64,000 nt of DNA from Actinomycetota bacterium (lineage in GTDB: Bacteria; Actinomycetota; CADDZG01; JAHWKV01), in NCBI GenBank assembly GCA_019347715.1, contig JAHWKU010000001.1:186001-250000 (forward strand), written 5' to 3'. Under the pieces are notes generated by a model. It worked only from the letters and a program-made list of their open reading frames with translations, was not told where the DNA came from and ran no database searches. This document shows positions 24,101 through 33,250 of the stretch, one piece after another (the first letter of the stretch is position 1; each line of letters begins with the position of its first letter). The translations under genes and the position numbers were made by a program.

Positions 24101-26323
24101 TCACCGTGCATAGCCCATCGCCTCGGCAAAGGACCTCTTATAGGTGGCTGTCAGAGTCTCCAGGTCAAGGCGTATCTCCGGCCCCCAGATGAGCTCGTTC
24201 CCCCCAACGGCCCCGATCCTGGCGATGTGTCCGTTGGATCCTGCGACAAGCTCAATTACCTCGTCCGACCGGCTCTCTGGGTAGGAGATGACGTAGCGCG
24301 AAGGGGACTCGGAGAAAAGCCAAACGTGCGGAGCCAGCTCATCGTCGAGTTCCAAGGAAGCGCCGATTCCGCCGGCGATACACGACTCGGCCACCGTCAC
24401 ACCAATGCCCCCTTCGGAGCAGTCGTGGGTGCTGGAAACCAGTCCGAGCTCGATCAATCTTCGTACTACAGTCCCATTAGTCGCCTCCGTACCAAGATCA
24501 AGCCGCGGAACCCTGCCCCCTATCTTTCCGAGAATCGTCCTCGCGTATTCGCCTCCGCCCAGGTCGTCGGAGGTCATGCCGACGAGCGCAATCACGTCGC
24601 CTTCGTTCTGAAAACCTATCGGTGGAGGGATGACATCGCGGGGCATGACGCCGACCATCCCAACTACAGGCGTCGGATAGATCGCTGAGCCACTGGTCTC
24701 GTTGTAGAAAGAGACGTTTCCTCCGGTGACCGGGGTCCCAAGAGCCATGCACGCCTCGCCCATACCTCTTACCGATTCCGCAAACTGCCACATCACTTCA
24801 GGGCGCTCGGGGTTCCCAAAGTTGAGACAGTTCGTAATGGCAATTGGCCTGGCCCCAACCGCCGATACGTTTCGGTATGCCTCCGCGACCGCGTGCTGAG
24901 CCCCAAGGAACGGGTCGAGATAGCAGTACCGGCCGTTTCCATCGGTGGAGACGGCGATGCGTTCGCTGGAAGAAGGAAGGCGGATGACCGCGGCATCGTG
25001 ACCAGGTGTGACGACGGTGCCGAGCATCACCTGGTGGTCGAACTGCTCCCACACCCATGACTTCGAGGCGATGTTGGGCGCGGCCAGGAGCTCCAACAGC
25101 GTCTTTCCCAGATCGTCTGGGGGCGAGGCCCCCACTTCCTGGCGGGCGAGATCTTCGATCCAATGCGGCGCTTGTATCGGCCGGTCATAAATGGGGCCGT
25201 CTCCCAGCGAGGCCGCCGGCACATCCGCGATTATCGATCCGTTATCCGTGACCTCCAGCCGGCCCCCTGCCGCGACCTCACCGATCACCGAGGCGGCAAG
25301 TCCCCACTTGTCACAGATCGAGAGCGCCCTTTCGGCATCTTTTTCTTCGACGATCACAAGCATCCTCTCCTGCGACTCGGATATGAGGACCTCGAAAGGC
25401 TCCATTCCCTGCTCTCTTCGAGGAACGGCCTCCAGATTCACCTTCATGCCGTTGCCGGCATTGGCAGCAGACTCAGAGGTGGCACAGGAGAGGCCCGCTC
25501 CTCCGAGGTCTTGGATCCCTACGACGAGCCCCGCCTCCATCAGCTCCAGACATGCCTCGATCAACAGCTTCTCGGTGAATGGATCTCCCACCTGGACACT
25601 CGGACGTTTGTCGGCGTCGTCATCTCCGAACGAAGCAGAGGCAAGAACGGAAACCCCTCCGATCCCGTCCCGGCCTGTTTTCGATCCGAGCAGCAGCACC
25701 TTGTTCCCGGGCCCATCCGCGCGGGCATGGTGGATACGTTCGACCGGCGCCACCCCGATGCACATCACATTGACGAGCGGGTTGCCGGAATAACAATCCT
25801 CGAACTTCACTTCCCCGCCGACGGTCGGAACCCCTATGCAGTTTCCGTAAGAGCTGATCCCGGAAACGACTCCCTCGACCAAAAACCGGTTTCGCTCACC
25901 GACGGTCTGAGGAACTCTTCCTTCAACCGGCAGGGGGCCGAAGCGCAAAGGGTCGAACAGGGCGATCGGTCTTGCCCCAACAGACAGCACGTCGCGCACC
26001 ACCCCACCAATGCCCGTCGCGGCTCCCTGGAATGGCTCTACGAAAGATGGGTGATTGTGAGACTCGAGCCGCAGAGCAACTGCAAGATCGCCGACCTTTA
26101 CTATGCCGGCACCCTCACCGGGCCCGACGAGAATGTCGGGGCCTTCAGACGGAAGAGTCTTCAGGTGAATCCGGCTGGACTTGTAACTGCAGTGCTCCGA
26201 CCACATCACCGAGAACATCGCAAGCTCGGCACGGTTGGGTTCGCGCTCTAAGATCCCCTCGATACGCTCATATTCCTCGTCGGTCAGGCCGAGCTGGCGA
26301 TGGAGATCTTCAGGCGTACTCAT
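24101..26323 (-). CDS. purL: Phosphoribosylformylglycinamidine synthase II (PurL, small form)
   Basis: The ATP-dependent synthetase subunit that converts FGAR to FGAM with PurQ and PurS. About 740 residues is the size of the three-subunit form. Visible motifs include MWSEHCSYKSS near the N-terminus, LESHNHPS, FQGAATGIGG and DLGGAGLSCATSE. The stop of purQ overlaps the start; ATG at 26323 is chosen, with a GTG one codon earlier as the alternative. Confidence 0.97.
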   Translation of the reverse strand: MSTPEDLHRQLGLTDEEYERIEGILEREPNRAELAMFSVMWSEHCSYKSSRIHLKTLPSEGPDILVGPGEGAGIVKVGDLAVALRLESHNHPSFVEPFQGAATGIGGVVRDVLSVGARPIALFDPLRFGPLPVEGRVPQTVGERNRFLVEGVVSGISSYGNCIGVPTVGGEVKFEDCYSGNPLVNVMCIGVAPVERIHHARADGPGNKVLLLGSKTGRDGIGGVSVLASASFGDDDADKRPSVQVGDPFTEKLLIEACLELMEAGLVVGIQDLGGAGLSCATSESAANAGNGMKVNLEAVPRREQGMEPFEVLISESQERMLVIVEEKDAERALSICDKWGLAASVIGEVAAGGRLEVTDNGSIIADVPAASLGDGPIYDRPIQAPHWIEDLARQEVGASPPDDLGKTLLELLAAPNIASKSWVWEQFDHQVMLGTVVTPGHDAAVIRLPSSSERIAVSTDGNGRYCYLDPFLGAQHAVAEAYRNVSAVGARPIAITNCLNFGNPERPEVMWQFAESVRGMGEACMALGTPVTGGNVSFYNETSGSAIYPTPVVGMVGVMPRDVIPPPIGFQNEGDVIALVGMTSDDLGGGEYARTILGKIGGRVPRLDLGTEATNGTVVRRLIELGLVSSTHDCSEGGIGVTVAESCIAGGIGASLELDDELAPHVWLFSESPSRYVISYPESRSDEVIELVAGSNGHIARIGAVGGNELIWGPEIRLDLETLTATYKRSFAEAMGYAR

Positions 26324-27033
26324 CACCCTTGGGTTACAAGGGAAGAAGCTGCCATAACCGATCTGAAGATAACCTCACCGTCGGTTCCACCAACCTCTGG
26401 ATCGATGGCCCTTTCCGGGTGAGGCATCATCCCAAGCACGTTTCCTGCTTCGGAGATGATCCCGGCGATATTGGCGAGCGCTCCGTTTGGATTTGCCTCA
26501 GCAGTGGTTTCTCCGTCGGGACTGCAGTATCGAAAAGCGATCCTGTTGTCGCGCTCGAGAACACTGAGGGTTTCATCGTCACAGAAGTAGTTGCCCTCGA
26601 AATGATTGATCGGAATCTCGAGGACCTGTCCTTCGCCGGCTGATGAGGTAAACGGCGAGGCGGTGGTCTCCACTCGAACCTGGACCGGGATGCATCTGAA
26701 CTTTAGGCCGGTGTTACGGCGAAGCGCCCCCGGGAGAAGACCGGCTTCGCAAAGGATCTGAAAGCCATTGCAGATACCGATCACCGGCCCGCCCTCGTGG
26801 GCGAACGCTCTTACCGAATCCATAATCGGGCTGAAAGCAGCGATTGCTCCAGTACGTAGGTAATCACCGTAGGCAAAACCGCCTGGGAGAACAAGAACAT
26901 CGAAACCAGAGACGTCGGTTTCGTGATGCCATATGTAGCGGGCCTCAGCTCCGAGGTAACGGAAAGCATGCACCACGTCCTGTTCGCAGTTGGAGCCGGG
27001 GAAAACGACGACCCCGACCTGCGGCTTGGTCAT
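26323..27033 (-). CDS. purQ: Phosphoribosylformylglycinamidine synthase, glutaminase subunit
   Basis: Class I glutamine amidotransferase of the FGAM synthase complex, 236 residues. FPGSNCEQD opens the protein, the nucleophilic cysteine is in [11 protein letters not shown], and the His-Glu pair is in [10 protein letters not shown]. The open frame extends upstream to 27105, but that part overlaps purS in another frame. The ATG at 27033 overlaps the purS stop (ATGA) and matches the family N-terminus. Confidence 0.97.
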   Translation of the reverse strand: MTKPQVGVVVFPGSNCEQDVVHAFRYLGAEARYIWHHETDVSGFDVLVLPGGFAYGDYLRTGAIAAFSPIMDSVRAFAHEGGPVIGICNGFQILCEAGLLPGALRRNTGLKFRCIPVQVRVETTASPFTSSAGEGQVLEIPINHFEGNYFCDDETLSVLERDNRIAFRYCSPDGETTAEANPNGALANIAGIISEAGNVLGMMPHPERAIDPEVGGTDGEVIFRSVMAASSLVTQG

Positions 27034-27293
27034 GTCGTTCCCTGCATCACGGTGAGGGAGTAGCTGAAGTGTTCTATCTGAGGGTTGGTAAGGAATCGCT
27101 GGCATGCCTGTTCGATGATGTCGCGTGCCTGTGCCTCGGTCTCGGCCTCCATCACCACTGCGATCCTCTTGCCGACTCTGACCGACTCGAATCCGTCGAA
27201 GCCGAGAGTCGGCAGAGCGCGCTCGATCGTCTGCCCTTGAGGGTCGGAGATCTCACGGCGGGGCATCACGTCGATGGCCACCTCAAATTTCAA
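27030..27293 (-). CDS. purS: Phosphoribosylformylglycinamidine synthase subunit PurS
   Basis: An 87-residue bridging subunit that carries ammonia-channel contacts between PurL and Pur[20 protein letters not shown], then [14 protein letters not shown] and [13 protein letters not shown], are typical PurS segments. The start is TTG at 27293, overlapping the stop of the GyrA-like gene as TTGA; the longer open frame to 27605 is not the gene. Confidence 0.95.
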   Translation of the reverse strand: MKFEVAIDVMPRREISDPQGQTIERALPTLGFDGFESVRVGKRIAVVMEAETEAQARDIIEQACQRFLTNPQIEHFSYSLTVMQGTT

Positions 27294-27589
27294 AGTGCTT
27301 CCACCGAGATGATCTCCTCTCCTCTTCTGAGCTTGAGGGCGATGACGCCCTGCGTTCTGCGGCCCATCTTGGGGACCTCTCCCGCCTTGAACCGAAGAGC
27401 CGTCCCCTTGTTGGTTATCACGAGGACGGTCTGAGAAGCCCGCTCCACCCGGGCCGAACCTGCCACCTTGTCCCCTTGTCGCAGACGGATTCCAATGACC
27501 CCCTCCGTCGCGCGATGGTGCGTCGAGTACTCGCGCAGATCGGTCCTCTTCACCATCCCCTGCTTCGTCACCATGATCAGGTCGGCCAT
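27290..27589 (-). CDS. Stand-alone DNA gyrase A C-terminal-repeat protein (two propeller blades)
   Basis: A 99-residue protein made of two GyrA C-terminal-like blades. Blade one has LIMVTKQGMVKRTDLREY and then GVIGIRLRQGDKV. Blade two has VLVITNKGTALRF, KMGRRTQGVIALKLRRGEE. In GyrA six such blades wrap DNA; two cannot close a propeller alone, so it would have to oligomerise or do something else. It sits between purC and purS with overlaps at both ends (ATGATG at the purC stop, TTGA at purS), so it is embedded in the operon. GGAGG lies 6 nt before the second ATG at 27589; the first ATG at 27592 is the alternative. Confidence 0.8.
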   Translation of the reverse strand: MADLIMVTKQGMVKRTDLREYSTHHRATEGVIGIRLRQGDKVAGSARVERASQTVLVITNKGTALRFKAGEVPKMGRRTQGVIALKLRRGEEIISVEAL

Positions 27590-28527
27590 CATCGTCCTCC
27601 TGCAAACGAGTCGAAAGAAACGCCCGTCAGCTGTTCGAAGGCCTCTCTGTATCGAGCTCCGGTCTGGAGAGTCACTTCTTCGGGAAGAACCGGAGGAGGA
27701 GGCTCCTTGTTCCAGTCGGACGATTCGAGCCAATCCCTCAGGTACTGCTTGTCGAATGATGGTGGACTCTCTCCAGGACTCCATGACGATCTCGGCCAGA
27801 ACCTCGACGAATCGGGAGTGAGGACCTCATCGCCAAGAACGACTTCACCGTCGAGAAGACCGAACTCGAACTTCGTATCGGCGAGGATGATCCCTCGTTC
27901 CGCCGCGAACTCCGACGCTCTCAGATAAAGCGTGATCGCGTAATCCTTCGCAGTCTTCAAAATCTCGGGGCCGCACAGGTCCGCGGCCTGATCCTCACTG
28001 ATGTTCTCGTCGTGGCCTGTTGTTGCCTTGGTAGAAGGAGTAAAGATCGGCTCGGGGAGCCGGTCGGCCTGCTTCAATCCGGATGGCAATGGGATTCCGC
28101 AGACGGCGCCGGTCTTCGAGTAGTCCGACCACCCGCTGCCGGCCAGATAACCCCTGACCACGAACTCGACTGGGAGCATCTCGAGGCGCCTTACGACCAT
28201 CGACCTTCCCACGAGCGACTCCTCCTCCCCGATCGACGGATGCTCGATCCATCGGGGGCGGGACTTCAAGGAGTCCTTCCACCCAGGAGTTACCAGATGG
28301 TTGGGACAGACCTGCGAGAGCTGATCGAACCAGAAGAGGCTGATACCAGTCAGAACCTTTCCCTTGCCGGGGATGCCCTGGGCCATCACAACGTCGAATG
28401 CGGAGATCCGGTCGCTGGCAACGAACAGCAGGTGCTCGGCGTCGAGCTCGTAGATCTCTCTGACCTTGCCGGAGGCAACCTTCTGGAGCGGAAGATCGAA
28501 CTCAGTTATAGAGGAACTATCGGTCAC
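27589..28527 (-). CDS. purC: Phosphoribosylaminoimidazole-succinocarboxamide synthase
   Basis: SAICAR synthase, joining aspartate to CAIR with ATP. The 312-residue length is the longer form found in actinobacteria. GKVREIYEL, the DRISAFDVVM block, VVRGYLAGSGW and ILADTKFEFG are family signatures. The GTG start overlaps the purB stop (GTGA), and its stop overlaps the GyrA-like start. Confidence 0.97.
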   Translation of the reverse strand: MTDSSSITEFDLPLQKVASGKVREIYELDAEHLLFVASDRISAFDVVMAQGIPGKGKVLTGISLFWFDQLSQVCPNHLVTPGWKDSLKSRPRWIEHPSIGEEESLVGRSMVVRRLEMLPVEFVVRGYLAGSGWSDYSKTGAVCGIPLPSGLKQADRLPEPIFTPSTKATTGHDENISEDQAADLCGPEILKTAKDYAITLYLRASEFAAERGIILADTKFEFGLLDGEVVLGDEVLTPDSSRFWPRSSWSPGESPPSFDKQYLRDWLESSDWNKEPPPPVLPEEVTLQTGARYREAFEQLTGVSFDSFAGGR

Positions 28528-29831
28528 GGGCGCTCCAAGCGGTCGAGCCTCGCGATCACTTCACCGGCATGAGAAAGATACCGCGATTCATCGAAGGAAC
28601 GATCGATATCTTCCGCAGAAAGCCGGCCGGAAACCTCCGGCCTCTTCGAAATGACCTCCGCCAGCTGGGTTTCGGTATTCCATGCCTCCATCGCCGCCTC
28701 CTGCACCGTGCGGTAAGCCTCGTCGCGCGTCAAGCCGGCATCGATCAAAGCGAGCAAGAGGCTCTGCGAGTAGACCAGTCCGAACGACTGGTCCAGGTTC
28801 GCTCTCATCCGCTGCGGGAAGACCTGGAGGTTCTCGACGACGTCGGCTGCCTCGACAAGCATGAAGTCGAGGGCCATACACGCGTCGGGAAGAAGGATCC
28901 TTTCCACCGAGGAATGCGATATGTCCCTCTCGTGCCAAAGGGCGATGTTCTCGAGAGATGGGACTACCGCGGCGCGGACCACTCTTGCGAGGCCGGTTAG
29001 TCGCTCGGTACGAACAGGGTTCCGCTTGTGCGGCATCGCCGACGAGCCCTTCTGCTCACCTTCAGCGAAGGCTTCCTCTACCTCCCGGACCTCTGTTCGA
29101 GCCAGATGTCTGATCTCGGTGGCGATCCTCTCGATGGCAGCTGCCACGATGGCCAGAGTCGAGACGAACTCGGCATGGCGATCGCGTGCGATCACCTGGG
29201 TCGACGCGGGATCAGGATGCAGGCCGAGCCTCTCGCAGACGAACCTCTCCACTTCCGGGGGCAGCTGGCTGTAGGTCCCCACGACCCCCGAGATCTTGCC
29301 GACAGAGATGGCATCGCGGGCCAGCTCCAGCCGCTCTCTTCCCCTGGACAGCTCAAAGGCCCAGCCGGCGAGCTTCAGTCCAAACGTGGTGGGTTCGGCA
29401 TGGATACCGTGCGTCCTGGCAACCATGAGGGTTCCGGCATGTTCTCTGGCTTTGACAATGACCGAACGGATCAGGCGGTTAATGCCGTTCATTAGCAGAT
29501 TGGAAGCGTCACGCAGCTGCAGGGCAAGGGCAGTATCGAGAATGTCAGAGGAGGTCATGCCGTAGTGAAGGTGCCTGGCTGCCTCGCCGACGTTTTCGGC
29601 TACGTTGTCCAAAAAGGCCGCAACGTCGTGACGAGTCTTCTTCTCCAAATCCTTGATGCGCTCGACGTCGAAAGACGCCTTGGCCTTTATCTCTTTCAGG
29701 TCGGAGGCTGGAACCTCGCCCATTTCTACCCTGGCTTCAACCGCCAGTATCTCTATCTCCAGCCAGTGCGCGAACCGCGTCTCGTCGCTGAAGACGCCTG
29801 CCATCTCGGGCCGGCTGTAGCGTTCGATCAT
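28524..29831 (-). CDS. purB: Adenylosuccinate lyase
   Basis: Acts twice in purine synthesis, releasing fumarate from SAICAR and from adenylosuccinate. The 435-residue protein begins IERYSRPEMAGVFSDE, has the catalytic histidines in HYGMTSSD and ARTHGIHAEP, and the fumarase-superfamily signature GSSAMPHKRNP. The frame is open to 30008, but ATG at 29831 matches the family N-terminus and lies 10 nt after purE. Confidence 0.97.
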   Translation of the reverse strand: MIERYSRPEMAGVFSDETRFAHWLEIEILAVEARVEMGEVPASDLKEIKAKASFDVERIKDLEKKTRHDVAAFLDNVAENVGEAARHLHYGMTSSDILDTALALQLRDASNLLMNGINRLIRSVIVKAREHAGTLMVARTHGIHAEPTTFGLKLAGWAFELSRGRERLELARDAISVGKISGVVGTYSQLPPEVERFVCERLGLHPDPASTQVIARDRHAEFVSTLAIVAAAIERIATEIRHLARTEVREVEEAFAEGEQKGSSAMPHKRNPVRTERLTGLARVVRAAVVPSLENIALWHERDISHSSVERILLPDACMALDFMLVEAADVVENLQVFPQRMRANLDQSFGLVYSQSLLLALIDAGLTRDEAYRTVQEAAMEAWNTETQLAEVISKRPEVSGRLSAEDIDRSFDESRYLSHAGEVIARLDRLERP

Positions 29832-29841
29832 CTCTTCACCA

Positions 29842-30327
29842 TCAGATCTTGAGACCTTGTCCCAGTTCCTTCTTGAACATCCGCAGCTTCTCGCGAAGCT
29901 CAGGTCGTGATACCGCCATGATCTGAACAGCCAGCACCGCAGCATTGGCGCTTCCGTTGATCGCGACCGTCGCCACTGGAACTCCGGCCGGCATCTGCAC
30001 CGTGGCATACAGAGAATCGACGCCGTTCAAGGCGCCGCCAGCCATCGGCACACCGATTACCGGAAGAACAGTGTGGGCGGCCATGACACCGGCAAGGTGA
30101 GCGGCCATCCCCGCCGCGGCGATGATCACCTCCAGGCCTCGTTCTTCCGCGAGCTTGGCGTACTCCGCCGCTTGATCCGGGGTGCGGTGCGCGCTGATCA
30201 CGTTCGATTCGTGAGGTATTCCAAAGCGATCCAGCATGAAGCCGGCCGCTTCCATCTTGGGCTGGTCGGAGGCACTGCCCATAACTATTCCGACCATTGG
30301 ATCTGCTGCTGTCATCTCAGAGGTCAT
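29842..30327 (-). CDS. purE: N5-carboxyaminoimidazole ribonucleotide mutase
   Basis: Converts N5-CAIR to CAIR. Within 161 residues it shows [31 protein letters not shown] and [20 protein letters not shown], all canonical. No purK is next to it in this window, so that partner is elsewhere or absent. AAGGAG lies about 10 nt before the ATG; a second ATG four codons in is possible. Confidence 0.96.
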   Translation of the reverse strand: MTSEMTAADPMVGIVMGSASDQPKMEAAGFMLDRFGIPHESNVISAHRTPDQAAEYAKLAEERGLEVIIAAAGMAAHLAGVMAAHTVLPVIGVPMAGGALNGVDSLYATVQMPAGVPVATVAINGSANAAVLAVQIMAVSRPELREKLRMFKKELGQGLKI

Positions 30328-30343
30328 TGCTACGGTCTCTCCT

Positions 30344-31609
30344 TTACTTGGTCTTAGCGATATCGGTTCTCATGGTCTTGCCGGCAAAAGAGATCTGCTC
30401 GGATGCTTCGTATGCTCTGGCGGCGGCCCCCCGCTGATCGTCACCCAGGGCACAAACCGAAAGTACCCGGCCCCCGTCGCTCAACACCTCTTGCGACGGA
30501 CCGAACTTGGTTCCAGAGTGAAATACCGGGAGGCCGGTCAGCCGCTCGGCATCCTCGATCCCTTCGATGACGTAGCCGGTTTGGTATGAACCAGGATAGC
30601 CATCGGACGTAAGGACCACGGTCACACAGGTCTGCGGCTTCCATGCAAGCTTGGTATCTGCGACATTGCCCTCGACGCAGGCCAGGATCGGCTCGGCCAG
30701 ATCGAAATCGAGACGGGGGATGAGCGCCTGCGCCTCCGGGTCGCCGAAGCGGCAGTTGAACTCGATCACTTTCGGGCCATCTGAAGTGAGCATCAGCCCG
30801 GCGTAGATGACTCCGACATATGGTCCGGCTTCCGCTCTGAGCGCCTCGGCAATCGGCTGAAGGATCTCGTCGGTGACCCGATCGAGCAGTTCGGGGCCGC
30901 ACTCGGGGACCGGTGAATAAGATCCCATCCCTCCGGTGTTCGGCCCCCGGTCACCGTCGAGGGCTCGCTTGAAGTCTCTTGCGGCCTCCATTGTGAGGAT
31001 GTTGGTTCCATCACAGAACGCCAGGACCGACAGCTCATCGCCTTGGAGCCTGTCCTCTATCAAAATCCTGCTGCCGCTATCTCCAAACCGGCGCTCGGTG
31101 AGCGCGGCGCGGATTGCTTGCTCAGCCTGCTCGACCGAATCGCAGACGGTCACCCCCTTGCCCGCTGCGATCCCGTCTGCCTTGACGACCAACGGCGCGC
31201 CCCGGTCTCGGACGTAGTCCACAGCTTCCTTTGGAGAATCGAATTCGCGGGAAGCCGCGGTGGGAATGCCTCTGGCTGCCATCAACCGCTTGGCGAAAGC
31301 CTTGCTTCCTTCTAGCTGGGCCGCCTTCGCGCTAGGGCCGAAGACTCGGATGCCTTCCTCTATGAGCAGATCTGCGAGGCCCCCGACGAGTGGAGCCTCC
31401 GGACCGACCACCACCAACTCGACTTCCTCGTCCTTGGCCAGCTCCGCTAAGCCTTCCAGGTCATCGACGGCGACCGAATGCCGTTCCGAAACCGATGCCG
31501 TCCCGGGGTTGCCCGGTGCCGTCAGGAGTTGATCGACCAGAGGGCTCCTCGAGAGAGCCCACGCCAGCGCGTGCTCGCGTCCTCCCCCTCCGACCAGAAG
31601 AACCTTCAC
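30344..31609 (-). CDS. purD: Phosphoribosylamine-glycine ligase
   Basis: ATP-grasp enzyme for GAR synthesis, 421 residues. [18 protein letters not shown] is the N-terminal signature, followed by the PGNPGT motif, the ATP-grasp segment [14 protein letters not shown] and [11 protein letters not shown]. The GTG start overlaps the purA stop by four bases (GTGA). Confidence 0.97.
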   Translation of the reverse strand: MKVLLVGGGGREHALAWALSRSPLVDQLLTAPGNPGTASVSERHSVAVDDLEGLAELAKDEEVELVVVGPEAPLVGGLADLLIEEGIRVFGPSAKAAQLEGSKAFAKRLMAARGIPTAASREFDSPKEAVDYVRDRGAPLVVKADGIAAGKGVTVCDSVEQAEQAIRAALTERRFGDSGSRILIEDRLQGDELSVLAFCDGTNILTMEAARDFKRALDGDRGPNTGGMGSYSPVPECGPELLDRVTDEILQPIAEALRAEAGPYVGVIYAGLMLTSDGPKVIEFNCRFGDPEAQALIPRLDFDLAEPILACVEGNVADTKLAWKPQTCVTVVLTSDGYPGSYQTGYVIEGIEDAERLTGLPVFHSGTKFGPSQEVLSDGGRVLSVCALGDDQRGAAARAYEASEQISFAGKTMRTDIAKTK

Positions 31610-32916
31610 GCTTGCTGCGCCCGCGGTGGCGGAGTGCTAGTAAGCCGCGTCACGGTCTCCGTAGCCTCCGGGCCAACCGAGATCTGGGTGATGGGGACGG
31701 AAACCAGCTCCTCGATCCTCTCCACGTACCGCTGGGCCTCCTTCGGGAGGTCGGACCATTTCCGCGCTCCTCCGATGTCGGTCCTCCATCCGGGCAGCTC
31801 TTCGTAGACCGGCGTCGCCTTGTGGAAGATCGTCTGGTGGGGAGGAAAGTCTTCGAATCGGTCTCCCTCGAACTCGTACGCGACGCAGATCTTCACGGTC
31901 TCGAAGTCGGACAGCACCGTGTCGAGCTTCGTCAAAAACATCTCGGTCAAAGAATTGAGGCTTGCCGCGTAACGGCCGATCACAGCATCGAACCAACCGC
32001 AACGGCGGGGCCGGTTGGTAGTCGCGCCGTACTCGTTGCCAAGCCTGCGCATCCGCTCTCCGACCTCTCCGGCTTCCTCGCTGGGAAACGGCCCCTCACC
32101 GACGCGAGTCACGAATGCCTTGGCCACTCCGATAATCCGGTCGAGGGCGCGGGGGCCGACGCCGGCTCCGGCGCATACTCCGCCGGCGATCGGATTCGAC
32201 GAGGTCACGAACGGATAGGTCCCGTGATCGACGTCAAGCATCGTGCCCTGAGCCCCTTCGAACAGAACGCTTTTCCCTGCGTCGAGGGCCGCATGAATCA
32301 CTGGAGTGGTGTCGACGATTCTCTTCTCGATGCGATCGGCGTAGCCGAGGTACTCCTCGACGATCTGATTGAGCTTCATCGGCAGACGTCCGTAGATCTT
32401 CGTCAGGATCTGGTTCTTTTCGTGCAGCGCGGTTTCGATCTTCTGAACGAAGATCTTCTGGTCGACAACGTCCTGGACGCGGATTCCGATGCGGGTGGCT
32501 TTGTCGGCGTATGCCGGACCGATCCCGCGCTTGGTCGTTCCGAGCTTGTACTTGCCGAGTCGCCTCTCAGAGAGACGGTCGAGCTCCCGGTGGTAGGGCA
32601 TGATGAGATGAGCGTTGCCGGAGATCAGCAGCCTCTCGGTTGAGATGCCTCGTTCCTCGAGGGCGTCCATCTCGTCGAGAAGGACAGCGGGATCGACGAC
32701 TACCCCCGGCCCAATGACCGAGGTGATATTCGGATAAAGGATGCCTACCGGCAGCAGATGCAGCTTGAAGGTGTCGTTTCCGACTATGACTGTGTGCCCG
32801 GCGTTGTTTCCGCCGGAATAGCGGACAACCATGTCCATCCCGTCGGCCATCAGGTGAGTGACCTTGCCCTTGCCTTCGTCACCCCACTGAGTCCCGACTA
32901 GTGCTATGCCGGGCAT
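31606..32916 (-). CDS. purA: Adenylosuccinate synthetase
   Basis: GTP-dependent conversion of IMP to adenylosuccinate. The 436-residue protein has the P-loop-like GTQWGDEGKGKV at the N-terminus, the signature SGNAHLIMPYH, and GTTKRGIGPAYADK. AAGGA lies 7 nt before the ATG. The dodecin gene ends 45 nt upstream on the same strand, so it may be the first gene of this operon. Having purA lead the de novo genes is not the usual arrangement. Confidence 0.97.
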   Translation of the reverse strand: MPGIALVGTQWGDEGKGKVTHLMADGMDMVVRYSGGNNAGHTVIVGNDTFKLHLLPVGILYPNITSVIGPGVVVDPAVLLDEMDALEERGISTERLLISGNAHLIMPYHRELDRLSERRLGKYKLGTTKRGIGPAYADKATRIGIRVQDVVDQKIFVQKIETALHEKNQILTKIYGRLPMKLNQIVEEYLGYADRIEKRIVDTTPVIHAALDAGKSVLFEGAQGTMLDVDHGTYPFVTSSNPIAGGVCAGAGVGPRALDRIIGVAKAFVTRVGEGPFPSEEAGEVGERMRRLGNEYGATTNRPRRCGWFDAVIGRYAASLNSLTEMFLTKLDTVLSDFETVKICVAYEFEGDRFEDFPPHQTIFHKATPVYEELPGWRTDIGGARKWSDLPKEAQRYVERIEELVSVPITQISVGPEATETVTRLTSTPPPRAQQA

Positions 32917-32961
32917 GTCAGGTCCTTTTCGGGCCTAGAAGGATCCGCCCCCGTTCGCGTC

Positions 32962-33165
32962 CTACCTATCTATCCGGAACTTGATGCGAACGTGGGTCAG
33001 ATACTCTTTGATTTCGTTTCCCTCTACGTTGCACGACGTCTCGAGAACCTCCATCGCCTCGATGCCGCGCAGCGTTTTGGCTGCCTCTGCCAGCGCCTCC
33101 TGAGCCGCGTGACGCCAGCTTTCAGACGACACCCCTACCAGGTCGATCGTCTTTACGACGGCCAA
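32962..33165 (-). CDS. Dodecin family flavin-binding protein
   Basis: A 67-residue dodecin. Residues VVKTIDLVGVSSESW, the helix HAAQEALAEAAKTLRG and the terminal strand EYLTHVRIKFRID are the full domain. Dodecins form 12-subunit shells that store riboflavin or FMN. This suits a genome rich in flavin and F420 enzymes. The start is TTG at 33165, 5 nt after AAGGAGGTGG; the upstream open frame to 33207 is not supported by a ribosome-binding site. Confidence 0.93.
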   Translation of the reverse strand: MAVVKTIDLVGVSSESWRHAAQEALAEAAKTLRGIEAMEVLETSCNVEGNEIKEYLTHVRIKFRIDR

Positions 33166-33196
33166 ACTCCACCTCCTTCTAAGGTCGGCAGGATGC

Positions 33197-33202
33197 ATTC
33201 TA
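33197..33202 (-). promoter_or_regulatory. -10 element of a candidate dodecin/purine promoter
   Basis: TAGAAT on the minus strand lies 31 nt upstream of the dodecin TTG start. The divergent LLM gene also has a TAGAAT box nearby, so this is a back-to-back promoter region. The -35 is weak. Confidence 0.35.
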
Positions 33203-33236
33203 TCCAACCGGCGAGGGCCTCCGAAGGAGGCGCCGA

Positions 33237-33242
33237 TAGAAT
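33237..33242 (+). promoter_or_regulatory. -10 element of a likely leaderless promoter for the LLM gene
   Basis: TAGAAT is followed by 8 nt and then the ATG at 33251; there is no ribosome-binding site. Just upstream, GCCTCC, loop GAA, GGAGGC (33217-33231) could form a hairpin between the divergent promoters. Confidence 0.4.
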
Positions 33243-33250
33243 CGTAAAAA

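Noticed and set aside
25163..26251. 362-codon open frame antisense to purL
   Set aside because: Shadow of purL: no recognisable protein pattern and fully contained in a conserved gene.
27294..27605. Long PurS form
   Set aside because: The extra residues are low in conservation and overlap the GyrA-like and purC genes; the family starts at the TTG 27293.
31390..32643. 417-codon open frame antisense to purD/purA
   Set aside because: Covers the overlap of two certain genes; composition is that of an antisense frame.
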